64,000 nucleotides of DNA from assembly GCA_922989275.2 (NCBI GenBank), contig OV277864.1, forward strand, positions 72,296,158 to 72,360,157. Direction: 5' to 3'. Below, piece by piece: positions 34,586 through 45,169 of this stretch (positions are counted from its first letter, which is position 1; each line of letters starts with the position of its first letter). The position numbers were made by a program, and so were the translations under genes. Source of the stretch: Gari tellinella. Lineage: Eukaryota; Mollusca; Bivalvia; Cardiida; Psammobiidae. Below the pieces are notes generated by a model that saw nothing but the letters and a program-made list of their open reading frames with translations, searched no databases and was not told the DNA's origin.

Positions 34586-35185
34586 CACTCAGTGCAAAAA
34601 GAAACGCACATCGTGCTCAGGCGCAGATTAAGACACCTTTAATTTGGAAGAAAATTAGAATAGAAAGACCATATCTCAAGATGTATTTAATTCTGCAACA
34701 AGTTCAGCAAAAAATACTAAAAAAAAACATTGTGCTGCCCTTTAACCATTTCCCTTTAATGACGCCAAAAAGCGTTTGCAAACAGTTTGGATCCTGATCA
34801 GACGCCGCGTAACGCGGCGTCTGATCAGGATCCAAATTGTTTGACACTCGTATGGATTTGCTTTAAGTCATTCTACATTGAAATTTACTTTGAAACGATC
34901 TTGCAAACAACAAAATTGAAGCAGAGAACAATGAAACGGAGGTGGGATAAAAAAATATCACGATTAATTTGGCAGCGAAAGAGTTAACTAGTGCCTGTTG
35001 AAAACATCGCACCGATTTGTACAGGTTGTGATGATACCAATTCAATGATAAACCTCCCATTTTCAACATTGATAGCCCAAGACGGAACTACTGACTGTAA
35101 TGAAAAGATTATTTCACAAATACGTTCCTTCTACATACAGATAATATTGTTATAAAAGTGTGCGTTTCTTTTTGCACTGAGTGTA
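34584..35185. mobile_element. Family H Tc1/mariner-like MITE, interrupted
   Basis: CACTCAGTGCAAAAAGAAAC at 34586 and GTTTCTTTTTGCACTGAGTG near 35164-35183 are perfect inverted repeats next to TA. This terminus is of the TA-inserting Tc1/mariner type. Its interior is split by a family E2 element at 34742-34987. No transposase sequence is present. Confidence 0.85.
34742..34987 (+). mobile_element. Family E2 MITE inside H
   Basis: TTAACCATTTCCCTTTAATG ... GCAGCGAAAGAGTTAA with TTAA at both edges. The palindrome at about 34777-34842 is nearly perfect, with the stem GACGCCGCGTAACGCGGCGTC. It splits H into 158-bp and 198-bp parts. Confidence 0.9.
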
Positions 35186-35216
35186 GTGTACGCCTATGCG
35201 AAAGTCATACAATGTA
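35184..35216 (+). repeat. 33-bp direct repeat, right copy
   Basis: TAGTGTACGCCTATGCGAAA followed by GTCATACAATGTA, immediately after the right end of H. Confidence 0.85.
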
Positions 35217-35769
35217 TGTCCGTTGCTCTCAAAAACACAATAAAAGTAGACGTTGAATTAAGTTAACACACGAACAACATATACAGCATTTACCATATAA
35301 ACCGGTTATTTCTCCAAAATATTGTCATGTGCAAGCGATGTGTGTTTATTTGCTTTTGTTTTACAATAATTGGGTTGCTTTTCAATAGGGTTGACACGAA
35401 TGTCTCGGTCTCAAGAGATCGAAGAACAATTGTCTGACTTGTCGTATATTATAAAACAGAAGTTTCTTTAATAAGCTTCTCAGAAGTTTTCATTGTAGAA
35501 CTGAGCATGACAAACAGAATTATTAGACTTAAAACACATATAAACACGATATATGCAATAATTGAACTTATTTATGTTTTTACAAAATATACACGCCTTA
35601 ACACGCCTTTTGTGTACTATTGTTGTTGTGGCTAAGATGGTTTTACGTCCACTCAAAGCTATATATTTATGCATCATGCCATGCCTTGCTGCCCTGGTCA
35701 ACGTCACTTCACTTTCGTTTTGACGTCTATATACCTTATATTCCACTACCCTAGAAAACATTTCCACTT
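35217..35769. other. Unassigned region
   Basis: No supported feature. A frame of 95 codons on the minus strand (35480-35767) shows no domain. Confidence 0.35.
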
Positions 35770-35916
35770 TATACAGTCACGAATATGCGCAATATAAGAA
35801 ATAGTTCTTAGAACCTAGCAGATGATGGTTTCAGGCGCATTCTATCGTACTTTTATCTTTTTAAGTGATCACTTGTCTTCAAAACTAGAAACAGACTATG
35901 GGGTAAAGATTTAAAA
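35770..35916 (+). mobile_element. Family C MITE remnant
   Basis: TACAGTCACGAATATGCGCA, CCTAGCAGATGATGGTTTCA and GAAACAGACTATGGGGTAAA follow C order. The left hairpin arm is deleted, leaving only GGCGCATTCTATCGTACTTT. Confidence 0.6.
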
Positions 35917-36443
35917 CGTTCAATCAAGACATACATTTAAATGTGGTCTGCCATTAGTTATGGATGTCCGTTAAACTCGTAAAATAAGCGGACCAGATTA
36001 GAATAAAGACCGAACGGTACAAAAACCGACTTACCTAGTGTCTGATCAAATCGTTTCACATCTGTAGTATTCTTCCATCAGTCATGCTAAATGAAAAAAA
36101 AATTGTTTTTAAACAATCCAGACGACAATTCAATACATACAATTTAGATAACGCAGTACTTGGTAATAGTGATCAAATGCAAACTAGTACACGGCTTAAT
36201 TGTTACCTACTCACCTAGCTGACATCTAAAAACGTGCTACAGAAGGCGCTTAAATGCAAACGAAACGCAACCGCATTTCAATATCATGTATAAAATGTAC
36301 TTTTTGTGAAATTTCTAACTAATTAATTTATTTATTTTCAGTGACCGACAGAAGCGGTGACTTATCTTGTTCTACATTGTTTACTCTGTAATAAAATTGA
36401 TTTTCTCGTGCTGTTGCTCAAAGGCTGTTAATCGTCGTGAAAT
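35917..36443. other. Unassigned region
   Basis: No supported feature. Confidence 0.35.
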
Positions 36444-36690
36444 GTAACCCTTTCGGAGTCGATGTTGCATGAAATGAGACATTGCAAACAGTTTGGATCC
36501 TGATCAGACGCCGCGTTACGCGGCGTCTGATCAGTATTTAAACTGATTGACACTCGTACTGATATATCTTAAGTCATACTACCTTAAATCTGACTTTGAA
36601 ACGTCCTTGCAAACGACAATTTTGAACCAGACGACAAAACACGGTGACGGGGTAAAATTCTCACGATTAGTTTGGCGCCGAAAGGATTAA
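36444..36690 (+). mobile_element. Family E2 MITE
   Basis: GTAACCCTTTCGGAGTCGAT ... GCGCCGAAAGGATTAA. The palindrome at about 36485-36548 is intact in the inner stem, while the outer right arm is mutated (CAGTATTTAAACTGATTG). Confidence 0.8.
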
Positions 36691-36763
36691 GACGAGACAG
36701 ACAAAGGGCTACGACCGTTTGATTAGAACAAGCGGTATCGTGAAAACACATTTCTGTCCAAGG

Positions 36764-36953
36764 CGAACCCTTTGCCTGCTGATCGCAACTTTACTATTTT
36801 TTGCTAACAATTTAGATCCAGATCAGACGCCGCGTTCAAAACTGTTTGGCACTTGTCTTTTGATTTCTTTACAAAAACGTATAAATCTAAAGTTAACAAA
36901 TTTTGTAGACGACAATTTTAAAGCAGACGATCCTACAACAGGGTAATGGTTAA
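36764..36953 (+). mobile_element. Family E MITE with half palindrome
   Basis: AACCCTTTGCCTGCTGATCG ... CAGGGTAATGGTTAA. The left arm runs to AGATCAGACGCCGCGTT, then jumps to CAAAACTGTTTGG, so the right inner arm is deleted. Compare the intact copy at 16780. Confidence 0.8.
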
Positions 36954-37205
36954 CCGTGCGAGACAAATTGTTGGGTTGGTAATTACATGGGAAGATAAAT
37001 GCTCTTGGCTTGTTAATTGTTTCCAGGTAGAGTTAAGTCATTAATTTGTGCCGAATATTAAGTGTTCGGTTCAAACAGGCCAAACTAGTAACTGGATTTT
37101 CCATAAAAGGAATTTCATTCGTAGACAATGATAAATTGGAACTTTTTATTTAGCAAAACAAAATGTAACGAACTTTTGATAAAACGAAATTTATAAGACG
37201 GGTTA

Positions 37206-37282
37206 AATTAAACCGAGTCTGCAATTTTCAGTATTATGCTTTGTTATCTGTGCTTTCGAAGGATCTCCCCTTATTCAGATTT
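37206..37282 (+). repeat. 77-bp direct repeat, copy 1
   Basis: It starts AATTAAACCGAGTCTGCAAT and ends CCCCTTATTCAGATT. The second copy at 37488-37562 is about 95% identical, about 200 bp away. Confidence 0.85.
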
Positions 37283-37487
37283 ATATATTCACAACAGCAG
37301 ATGTTAAGTGCTTGTGTGGCGGCTGTAAAAAGTCGCCCCGTACTTCATTCTCAGTGTTGTTATACTTTCTGGTCCTTTGGAATCACTGATTTCAGCGCAT
37401 TTACAGTTGAAAGTTGAATTCCGCTTAAGCTGGTGCTAGGGGGCGTGAGCACTGTTGCATATTTCAGTATTGCTCATGAACAGACTC

Positions 37488-37562
37488 AATTAAACCGAGT
37501 CTGCCATTTTCAGTATTTGCTTTGTTATCTGTGCTTTCAAAGGATCTCCCCTTATTCAGATT
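37488..37562 (+). repeat. 77-bp direct repeat, copy 2
   Basis: AATTAAACCGAGTCTGCCAT ... CCCCTTATTCAGATT, one base shorter in an A/T run. It may be the end of a retroposon duplicated in tandem, or a pair of long-terminal-like ends of a tiny element. Confidence 0.8.
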
Positions 37563-37649
37563 GATGACTTCGTTATAAGTGACTTTCATTGTTTATTTCT
37601 TTTTACAGCGATTATGAAACCAACTATAATAATTTATACATAGCACTGT

Positions 37650-37850
37650 CGAAGGCTCAAATGGTGGCGTATCTGGTCATTTTTGGGAGAAAACCGGACT
37701 ACCCGGATAAATTCCACGTGTTCGGACGGACGACCAATGTACCTCTCACATACTGCTCCGACCCGGGATCGAACTCGAGTCTGCATTGGAGAGAAGCGGT
37801 GCGCCACCACGGCGCTTTTCGAACACCCTAACACTGCGCAATCCGAACAT
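37650..37850 (-). mobile_element. tRNA-derived SINE
   Basis: On the minus strand GAGTTCGATCCCGGGTCGGA (around 37757-37776) is a clear B box. GGCGCACCGCTTCTCTCC upstream fits the region after an A box. It is followed by a core where TCCGGGTAGTCCGGTTTTCT (about 37688-37707) lies. This tRNA head plus TCCGG-rich core layout is known from SINEs with a conserved central domain in marine invertebrates. A fragment of the same tail is at about 63010-63046. Confidence 0.7.
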
Positions 37851-38239
37851 CCGAGTTTCATCATATGTGTAAATGTAAAATATGCAATCATACAGATGTT
37901 TCTACAAATTATTTAACACTCAGAATGATAGGCAGTTTCCATCACGAGTTCGGTCGCCTGAAGCAACTTGTACAGCTGGTTCCTTCACCATGTTCAAGAA
38001 CATATTATCGGAGTGCCAGTCATTTTCTATCCTGATTAGATGGAATGTTACTTGCTATAGGTATATTTTATTCAACTGACAGGGCGGAGCTAACCTTTGG
38101 CAAAGATAAACTAATTTACTTTTGATTTTAGGGTTCATAGGTATAGTTCCGTAATATACAGTTATTGTCCGATACCTTCAACTTGAAGAAAAACAATTTA
38201 TGCGTGCACCAATAGCCACGTACAATTGGTATATACATG
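37851..38239. other. Unassigned region
   Basis: No supported feature. Confidence 0.35.
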
Positions 38240-38457
38240 TACAGGGCTCCCTCTCTACAACAACTACGTATGGAAGACAAAGATTGCGTGTGTTGTTCGT
38301 AGGAATTTGTTATCGGAAGAGAAATTAAGACTTGGTTAACATTTGGAAACAGCTTGAATCCAGATTCAAGCTGTTTTTCATTCTTCATTGTCTTCCTTCT
38401 GTCAAAATGTCCATTGATATGTAATATTGAGAAAAACCCGGCAGACGACAACGGTAA
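38240..38457 (+). mobile_element. Family B MITE with collapsed palindrome
   Basis: TACAGGGCTCCCTCTCTACA opens it. The palindrome is shrunk to AACAGCTTGAATCCAGATTC followed by AAGCTGTTT, with the whole GACGCCG stem deleted. The right end after AGACGACAACGG is missing. Confidence 0.75.
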
Positions 38458-38511
38458 ATTCCGATAGTAAAAGTGCGTGTTGTCTGCCCCAAAATTAAAA
38501 TGCAGAGGTCC

Positions 38512-38608
38512 GTATCGAAATTCCGCATCACGCGGCGTCTGATCAGAATCAAAACTGTTTGCAAATAACTACTGTACTCGGGGTAAGGCAGTGAAGGGGT
38601 TGAATTAA
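38512..38608 (-). mobile_element. Family Y fragment
   Basis: CATCACGCGGCGTCTGATCA is a right palindrome arm, followed by TACTCGGGGTAAGGCAGTGA and GGGGTTGAATTAA. Confidence 0.6.
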
Positions 38609-39952
38609 TGCTTACCCTTATTACAAGCTCGTCATTATCGGAGTTTGTTCTATGAAGAAAATGTTAGTCTTTTTATTTGCGCTGACAAATAATTTTATTA
38701 CACCTCGCTTTGAGTTACAATGTTTATTTCCCATAGACCTAAGGTTAACATTTTGCATTTCTTTTACATTCTATCCAAAAATATACTGTCACTCTTTATG
38801 ATATTCTTTTTGTGACGTCACTCTAAGTGATATTATTTTGTTTTCCACTCTTGAAACTACTGTCAGCTATATGATATGATTTTCGCTATGGGAACATAAA
38901 CAAACATTTTAAAGAGTGGTACCTCCCAATCAACTTTTGGCATTTTCTGTACAAGTTGCTTCCTTTTGTCCATTCCTTACAAGAATTAAAGCGCCTGGAC
39001 CACTTGATAAACGATTTGCCACCATTTCGAAAGAGGATATTTGCCAACGCCTCGGGGTGACATTCTGTTTCTCGGGTTGACAATTTGAATGTCACGCAAA
39101 CTGCCATCTAATATCTTTATAATGTTACCCTGTGGAGCCTTAACCGATTCTTGTACATGTAAACTTATTTGGATATAGAAGTATGTATGCGAATACTAGT
39201 CAATATATCAAAAATTTGTTAAAGATGTTATGGGCCGAGAAGAATTTTGAGTTTATTTATTTTAACTTTCATAGTTTTGGGTCTAATAGTAAGTATTCAG
39301 TGCTCTGAGAGAGGACATGGACATGTTCAAAACCATCAGGTTAAATGAAAGCTTAGTTGTGATGAAGAAATTTTACCCGTAAGACAAAATCGGAGCATCA
39401 GATAAGTAAATGCTTTCCACGTAAAATACATTAGACCTAATTTTCAATACAAACACTCTTCATTCGGGACAATATTAATTTATTTTGACTTATTTTGATT
39501 AATTCTTATATAGGCTTGCCACATTTATCGTTATCAAGAATGATGCATGCAAGTGCATTGCATGTGCATATTAGTTTTATAAATTTCGAATAAGGTTAGG
39601 CGAAGCTGACGAAAACAATAAAGAACATAGTTAACTAAATCTTCGTTTGGATGAACTGAAAATTGGCCGATTCCCATTTCTGAAGATTTTCATTTAGCTA
39701 GACATAGTTTTCATAACAACGCAAGCGTGAACATTTAAGCGGTCACGTAACATCGTCGTCAGCCGTTATATGTACATCTTGCTCTCGGCAAGTATACATT
39801 ATATCAGTTTTTAAATAGCAATCTCTAAAAACCGAACGCACATACCTAGTTAACGTTATAAAAAATATAGATGTACGAAGCAAAGTTATTTCCCAGCTGC
39901 CCATGAGGGTATAAATTGCATAATTTCACTTGAAAAAGTTTAAATGTCTACT
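38609..39952. other. Unassigned region
   Basis: No gene or element was recognised. The short frame at 38886-39107 is not convincing. Confidence 0.35.
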
Positions 39953-40373
39953 TACAGTCGACATTCTATACTTCGAACTCGCTTAACCCTTTGAACCCTA
40001 GTCCCGCATATTGGCGTCTATTTGCAAACAGTGTACATGTGAATAGTACACTTGTCATATGCAAACAGTGAAGACCCAGATCAGAGGGCTCCTAGGAGCC
40101 CTCTGATCAGGGTCTTCACTGTTTGTCATAATGCCAAACATTGACAAAAACAACCCTCAAAAGTCAGAAATGGACTAAACTGAAATGGAATCTGGAATTG
40201 TCCATTTAAAGTTTCAGTGAGGAAAGAGTTAAGATAAAAGTCGAACTAACCCTTATTTCATATATTTAATTTCGATGACCCGATATTGTTTTAGTCGAAC
40301 ATAGCCGCGTTTGAATTTTGAAATGCGGGCATGTTCGACTTAGGTGAGTTCGAATTATCGAGGGTCAACTGTA
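39953..40373. mobile_element. Family T pogo/Tigger-like MITE, interrupted
   Basis: TACAGTCGACATTCTATACT and the facing TATCGAGGGTCAACTGTA share the CAGTyGAC...TTCGAACTC pattern with TA edges. The interior after the insert reads AAAGTCGAACTAACCCTTAT and GTTCGACTTAGGTGAGTTCG. A family D element splits it near its left end. Confidence 0.75.
39983..40232 (-). mobile_element. Family D MITE inside T
   Basis: TTAACCCTTTGAACCCTAGT ... GAGGAAAGAGTTAA, with TTAA on both sides. The palindrome at about 40065-40128 pairs GATCAGAGGGCTCC with GGAGCCCTCTGATC. The element looks complete. Confidence 0.9.
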
Positions 40374-40512
40374 TTAACCACAAATACTTAATAGAAGATT
40401 CCATTTTTGTATTAGGTATATTCCTTTTTGACCAATTAGGGTTGTTTTGTAAAGCATTTTCCCTCTTATTTCACAATTTGCATAGAAAAAATGTGTTTTT
40501 GATAGTTACACG

Positions 40513-40924
40513 GTTTCTATCACATAATTTGCGGTCTGGGAGTTGCATAAAGCGATTGTATAAATATCGTAATCCACTAGTGGAATATCGTTTTTTGGGC
40601 TCCGGCCTAACTTGTTCGTCTATAAGCGCTGCATGTAGCGGGGTGCCAAATGACGCCATTTACTATGACGTTAACGTAAACAACGTAACGTTTGGCGGAA
40701 AATCTATATAGCGGAGGGTCTACAAACTACGGCTTCAAATCAATTTAATAGGTGCTTGAACTTGTAATGTGATAAATAGAATATCACATTCGTGTTCATT
40801 ATTTATCATTTTTAATAAACTCGTTGACTAAAATGAATATGACGCTCGCCAAGGCTCGCGTCATATTATTTTAGTCAACTCGTTTATTAAAAATGATAAA
40901 TAATGAACACTCATACAATATCCT
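40513..40924 (+). mobile_element. Family K element, copy 1
   Basis: It starts around TCACATAATTTGCGGTCTGG and ends at ATACAATATCCT. Its last third is a hairpin of about 50 bp per arm (40797-40912), pairing TTATTTATCATTTTTAATAA with TTATTAAAAATGATAAATAA around CTCGCCAAGGCTCG. It aligns with 58165-58576 without a single gap and with about five substitutions. No inverted partner of its left end was seen. Confidence 0.85.
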
Positions 40925-41848
40925 CTATATGATATACATCGCACGGTTGAATATGTTAACCAATTTTGGGTTAACATTTTTGCAGTTTAATTCATTCCTC
41001 ATTAACTACAAGAATGGTATTTCTTAATAGCAGATAAACATATATAATTTAGCCACAACGTGCATCATGCAACGAGCAAATATTCTTAGCAGTTAATGCC
41101 AAGATAATTGACTTTTTGTTAACTGTTTTGACAATGCTTAAAATCTGTAGTTTTGTACACACTAAATGTTTGTATTTTTCTTGCCATGTACGACATACAT
41201 ATACAGGAGTCCCAAGTGGTGTCCCTGACATAATTCTTCCTAAATTCTACAAGAATATATCTTTATTTGAATAGACACATCTTTTTCACAGTTTTAACCT
41301 TTTGTCGTTAAGCACGACATTCAGCACTGCCATTTTTCAAACAGTTTCAATTCAGATCAGATTGTTTGTAACAGGTATATATAATATTTCTTTCAAAATG
41401 ATTCACACTTAGAAATAAATGACACATTGCAAATATAAAATTTTAAGCGGATGAAGTGTTGGCAAGTAAGGGACAAAGGAGTCTGGAAATGATTGTTTGT
41501 TTATTTTAATATCCCATAGGCATGTAACCTATTTCGGCGCCACCTTTATATTTCAAAACATTTCTCTTTTTGTATGTACATGGTCGATTCGAAATTTCTA
41601 TTACGCCCTGAGGGTAAGCATACTAAATGTGTGTCAAATTTATGGCGCTGACTTGAAAATTAAACCTTAACGTATAGCTACACTGCTGCTAGGCGAGCAC
41701 TAGCTTATTGGAAAGAATTGAATAGTGATTATGTGTAACAATAAAATGCTAGCAGATAATTACAATTCATTCTAAACCATATTCAACTTCAAGTACAGAA
41801 GATTCCAAATAACTGGGGTTTGATTAAGTTGCATTTACCATTAATTCA
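40925..41848. other. Unassigned region
   Basis: CAAACAGTTTCAATTCAGATCAGATTGTTTG near 41338 is a collapsed MITE palindrome. Nothing else was identified. Confidence 0.4.
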
Positions 41849-42460
41849 TGACCCCTACTTTAGGACACTAGAACATAGCACTTGTCAGCCATTATTTTTT
41901 GACGTAATAGCTTTTTTTATTTTATTTTTTTTCATTTTTTTTTATTGGAATTTTCTATATTAGTTTATTTCTCTATTTTAATGTAAATAAAATTTCATTA
42001 CCTTTGAAAGGGTAAACTGTCTTAGATATTTTTTTTTTCAAAAACAACATTTCTTATTTTGCTTATGAAAAATCTTGAAATGTGTTTTCGAATGCTATAT
42101 TTTTTTCTAGATCGGTATATCAATATTTTTATTTTAAAACATAAAATCTACTTCAACTATAGCCTGGTTAATATTAAAATTGAGTATTTTTAAAGTTTTT
42201 TATTTATTTCATATTTGTATTATTATTATTTATTTTATTTATCATTTATTTTATTTCATAATATAATTGTTATTCTATAAAATAGAATAATTCAAAACTG
42301 TGAAGTGTATACATAATTGTATGATGTTCCTTGACAGAAAGTTTCATAAACTTGTTCAAAATAATAAAGCCGCAATAATAGCTATACTATCAAATTTTGT
42401 TCAAAACATTACCTCAACAATACAGGTTAATAACGTGCAAGTGTCCTAAAGTAGGGGTCA
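41849..42460. mobile_element. Element N, 20-bp perfect inverted ends
   Basis: TGACCCCTACTTTAGGACAC (41849) and GTGTCCTAAAGTAGGGGTCA (42441-42460) are exact complements. The 570-bp interior is very AT-rich, with T-runs at about 41908-41945. It has no coding capacity. A clear target duplication is not visible. Confidence 0.8.
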
Positions 42461-42616
42461 TTTAGGTTCATGTTGTGACGTATCGACTTCTGTGATCTTA
42501 TCGTACGTTATACCATCGTGTCGGCAAAGAATTGCTCTTTAAAATGATATATCACTCATGCATTTTGCACTTATTATATTGATTATTATTGATCAGTTAA
42601 AACATGCCCCTCGTAC

Positions 42617-42690
42617 ATCTAGATACAAACAGATATACAGATAGACATACATACATACTTAAACAGACAGACAGGCAGACAGACATTAAG
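42617..42690 (+). repeat. Imperfect CAGA/CATA microsatellite
   Basis: Mixed tetramer repeats such as ACATACATACATAC and GACAGACAGGCAGACAGACA. Confidence 0.8.
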
Positions 42691-43082
42691 ATAGGCATAT
42701 ACAGACCGATGGCAAAAGGTCACAATGTGTCGAGTCGGTATTGAAATATAATGTATGTCTATCGTAAACTAGTCCTGTCTGCACATACCTCCCATTTACA
42801 AGATAGAGAATGCTGTTAATGCTAATAAAAGATCATAAGATAAACTTCCTGTTGCTCTTAAATGCTAAAACAGGCAATAGATGTCTGGCTTTTGACGGAT
42901 AGTAACAGACATTTCTTACAAAACTCGGATCATTATAGCACTTCTGCAACACCCAGATATACTTTTAAAGATCTGGCTTATGGGTTGTGACCAAGTTATA
43001 CTATTTTGCCCAGACACAGTATCAATTCACTAAGTCTGTTTTTGTGTGAATTTCATTGCAGATTTTTGTACTTAAAAAGGTG
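42691..43082. other. Unassigned region
   Basis: No supported feature. Confidence 0.35.
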
Positions 43083-43180
43083 GATAATAATGGCTTTTCA
43101 TCTACAGTCGAACTTCGATCAGTTGATATTCAAACATTCGAACTTTTTAACTTCATAAAAGGTAAAGTTCTAAAGCTAAG
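43083..43180 (+). mobile_element. Pogo-like end fragment
   Basis: TACAGTCGAACTTCGATCAG and ATTCAAACATTCGAACTTTT resemble the T terminus. The opposite end is absent, and a B element begins directly afterwards. Confidence 0.45.
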
Positions 43181-43408
43181 TACAGTACTGCCCCCCTACA
43201 ATGGCCCTCCGAACAACCATTCATCCTTTCAACAACGCTTGTGGCTCTTCACTAAAGAAGACTATTATGTCCAACCTTTTCAAGGCTGCAATATCGTTTG
43301 CTTGTAATTTCCGTCTGCTATTTTAATCAAAGTCACATATTGGACATTTTGAAAGACAAAACATAATGACGAGTGGCAAACAGCTTGAATCCAGGTCAGA
43401 AATTTGGT
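43181..43408 (-). mobile_element. Family B MITE, half
   Basis: TACAGTACTGCCCCCCTACA starts it. It ends in the palindrome at CAAACAGCTTGAATCCAGGT, where the other half breaks off. Confidence 0.7.
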
Positions 43409-43508
43409 TTGTTCATATAAACAATACCACTGGCTTTAAAAGAAACCCATGGATGTTCGCTAATGAAATGTTAAGTGCAAAATGAAAGCATATCTTTATA
43501 TAAATATA

Positions 43509-43680
43509 ACGCGGCGTCTGATTAGGATCTAAAGTGTTTGACAATCGTATCAAGATGTCCTCAATCAAACAGCCCTAAAGCTGATTTTAACATTCTTGCA
43601 GACGACACTACCAATGCAGACGATATTTTGGCAGTAAGAGGGTTAAGGCAGACGTTAAAATTTGGCAACGAAAGTGTTAA
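43509..43680 (+). mobile_element. Family E2 MITE, right half
   Basis: It begins at a right palindrome arm (CGCGGCGTCTGATTAGGATC) and runs to GGCAACGAAAGTGTTAA. Confidence 0.7.
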
Positions 43681-43888
43681 AACATTATCCCACTTTTAAA
43701 CATTCCTTGATAGTCAACATTTTCCAAAAAAGTAATAGACATGTTGAATTATGATCTATCCACATGCCGAATTTGATAACTGCTACTTTGGTTGTAATAG
43801 AGAATATCAAAAAGGAAAAAAAACAGAGAATTTTTAAAGTTGGTAGACCGTTAAATCTATGATACGGTGATCTATTAAAAATGACATA

Positions 43889-44259
43889 TACAGTGAAACC
43901 CCTCTAAACCGGAATTTCTAAATACCGGAATTCTCTCTAAACCGGACAAAACTTTGGTCCCGTTTCCCACCCATGTTACGCCTTTGATTTATTCCTTCAC
44001 TGAAGAAAATACATTCATGAACATATATCATCAGAAATATTTTCTATATTCTAGCAGATGATAGCTTAAAGCAGGATGAAAGTAAAGCAGAATGCGCCTT
44101 AAGGCGCATTCTGCTTTACTTTCAACCTGCTTTAAGTGACCAGCTATCTTCTATACTAGAAACAAGCTATGGGTTAAAACCCCTCTAAACCGGAACCCCC
44201 TCTAAACCGGACATTTACTTTGTCCCCACACGTGTCCGGTTTAGAGGGGTTTCACTGTA
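43889..44259. mobile_element. Family G TA-class element, interrupted
   Basis: TACAGTGAAACCCCTCTAAA and TTTAGAGGGGTTTCACTGTA are perfect inverted ends. Subterminal CTAAACCGGA words recur several times. The ends are typical of pogo/Tigger-like elements. A family C element occupies the middle. Confidence 0.85.
43965..44175 (+). mobile_element. Family C MITE inside G
   Basis: Its left end is eroded (CACCCATGTTACGCCTTTGA). The hairpin at about 44068-44134 is intact and the right end ATGGGTTAA is present. The lost left TTAA means the target duplication cannot be verified. Confidence 0.75.
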
Positions 44260-44393
44260 TTAATAATTACATTGCAAGTCGACTATGGTTAATTTATCTC
44301 ATTCACTTAAACTATATCAAACACAAACAAAATGGTAAAGAATTTTCCCGAAGTCATTACACCACACAAACTAGGTCTCGTTGACCTTCTTAA

Positions 44394-44500
44394 CAATTCA
44401 ATTCAATTCAAATTTTATTGGCATTAAACATATATAATGTTCATAGCCATATAACATAATTTACATGACTAACAATAAATAACTATATAGTACTAGACCA
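44394..44500 (-). repeat. Retroposon 3' end with (AATTC)n tail
   Basis: CAATTCAATTCAATTCAAAT then TTTATTGGCATTAAAC. In reverse this is an AATAAA-type signal followed by a TTGAA-unit tail. Confidence 0.55.
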
Positions 44501-44751
44501 GGAAAAACAGTTTCATAAGCAGGAGAAAAGCATGACAAAATGTGAGATGACAATGATTTAACTTTCTTAATTGTACAGTAGAATATATATTAAATTCTGA
44601 CATTATATTATAAACAAACAAAGGTCTTTAAAATATCACGAAATACAAGATGTATGTTTCTACTACGTTGTTCTATATTTAAGGTTGGTGCTAGATCTTT
44701 TAACTTTCAGTTATATTTTCATCATGTTTCTTTTTATTTTGAGTGTGTAAA

Positions 44752-44811
44752 TCGGTTTGGATCCTGATAAGACGGCACAGTTGTTTTCGTCTTATCGGAA
44801 TCCAAGCCCAT
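44752..44811 (+). repeat. Decayed hairpin of the MITE core
   Basis: CGGTTTGGATCCTGATAAGACG pairs partly with CGTCTTATCGGAATCCAAGCC. Confidence 0.5.
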
Positions 44812-44979
44812 TGAAGTTGACATTGATCTGCATTGATCATATAACAACTCCACTTGCTACTGTTAAATACCATAGGTTGGTTAGAGGGGCTACTGTAACA
44901 TTATGTTGTAAATACTGATTTAGTACATAGTCCATGTATGATGGTATTTGTCATATTTGTGTTGATTGTATTGCAATAT

Positions 44980-45035
44980 TATACATATCTCCTATATGGA
45001 GGAAATAAAACATTGAATTGAATTGAATTGAATTG
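44980..45035 (+). repeat. Retroposon 3' end with (GAATT)n tail
   Basis: CTCCTATATGGAGGAAATAA then AACATTGAATTGAATTGAAT. It faces the copy at 44394 in opposite orientation. An 8-bp stem CTCCTATA..GGAG lies just before the tail. Confidence 0.6.
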
Positions 45036-45169
45036 CTTTTGTTATACAATTATTTTTACTCTCTCCTTTATCCGGAAATAATAACGTCTTTTCCACTATA
45101 TTTACCCCCCTAATCAAATGGTAGTAATGACATGCATGTTACGGAAATACGTGATGCTTTTAAAATAAG

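Noticed and set aside
40331..40711. Shared peptide in 40331-40711 and 58163-58363
   Set aside because: The two K copies are nearly identical DNA, and the older third copy (56120) breaks the frame.
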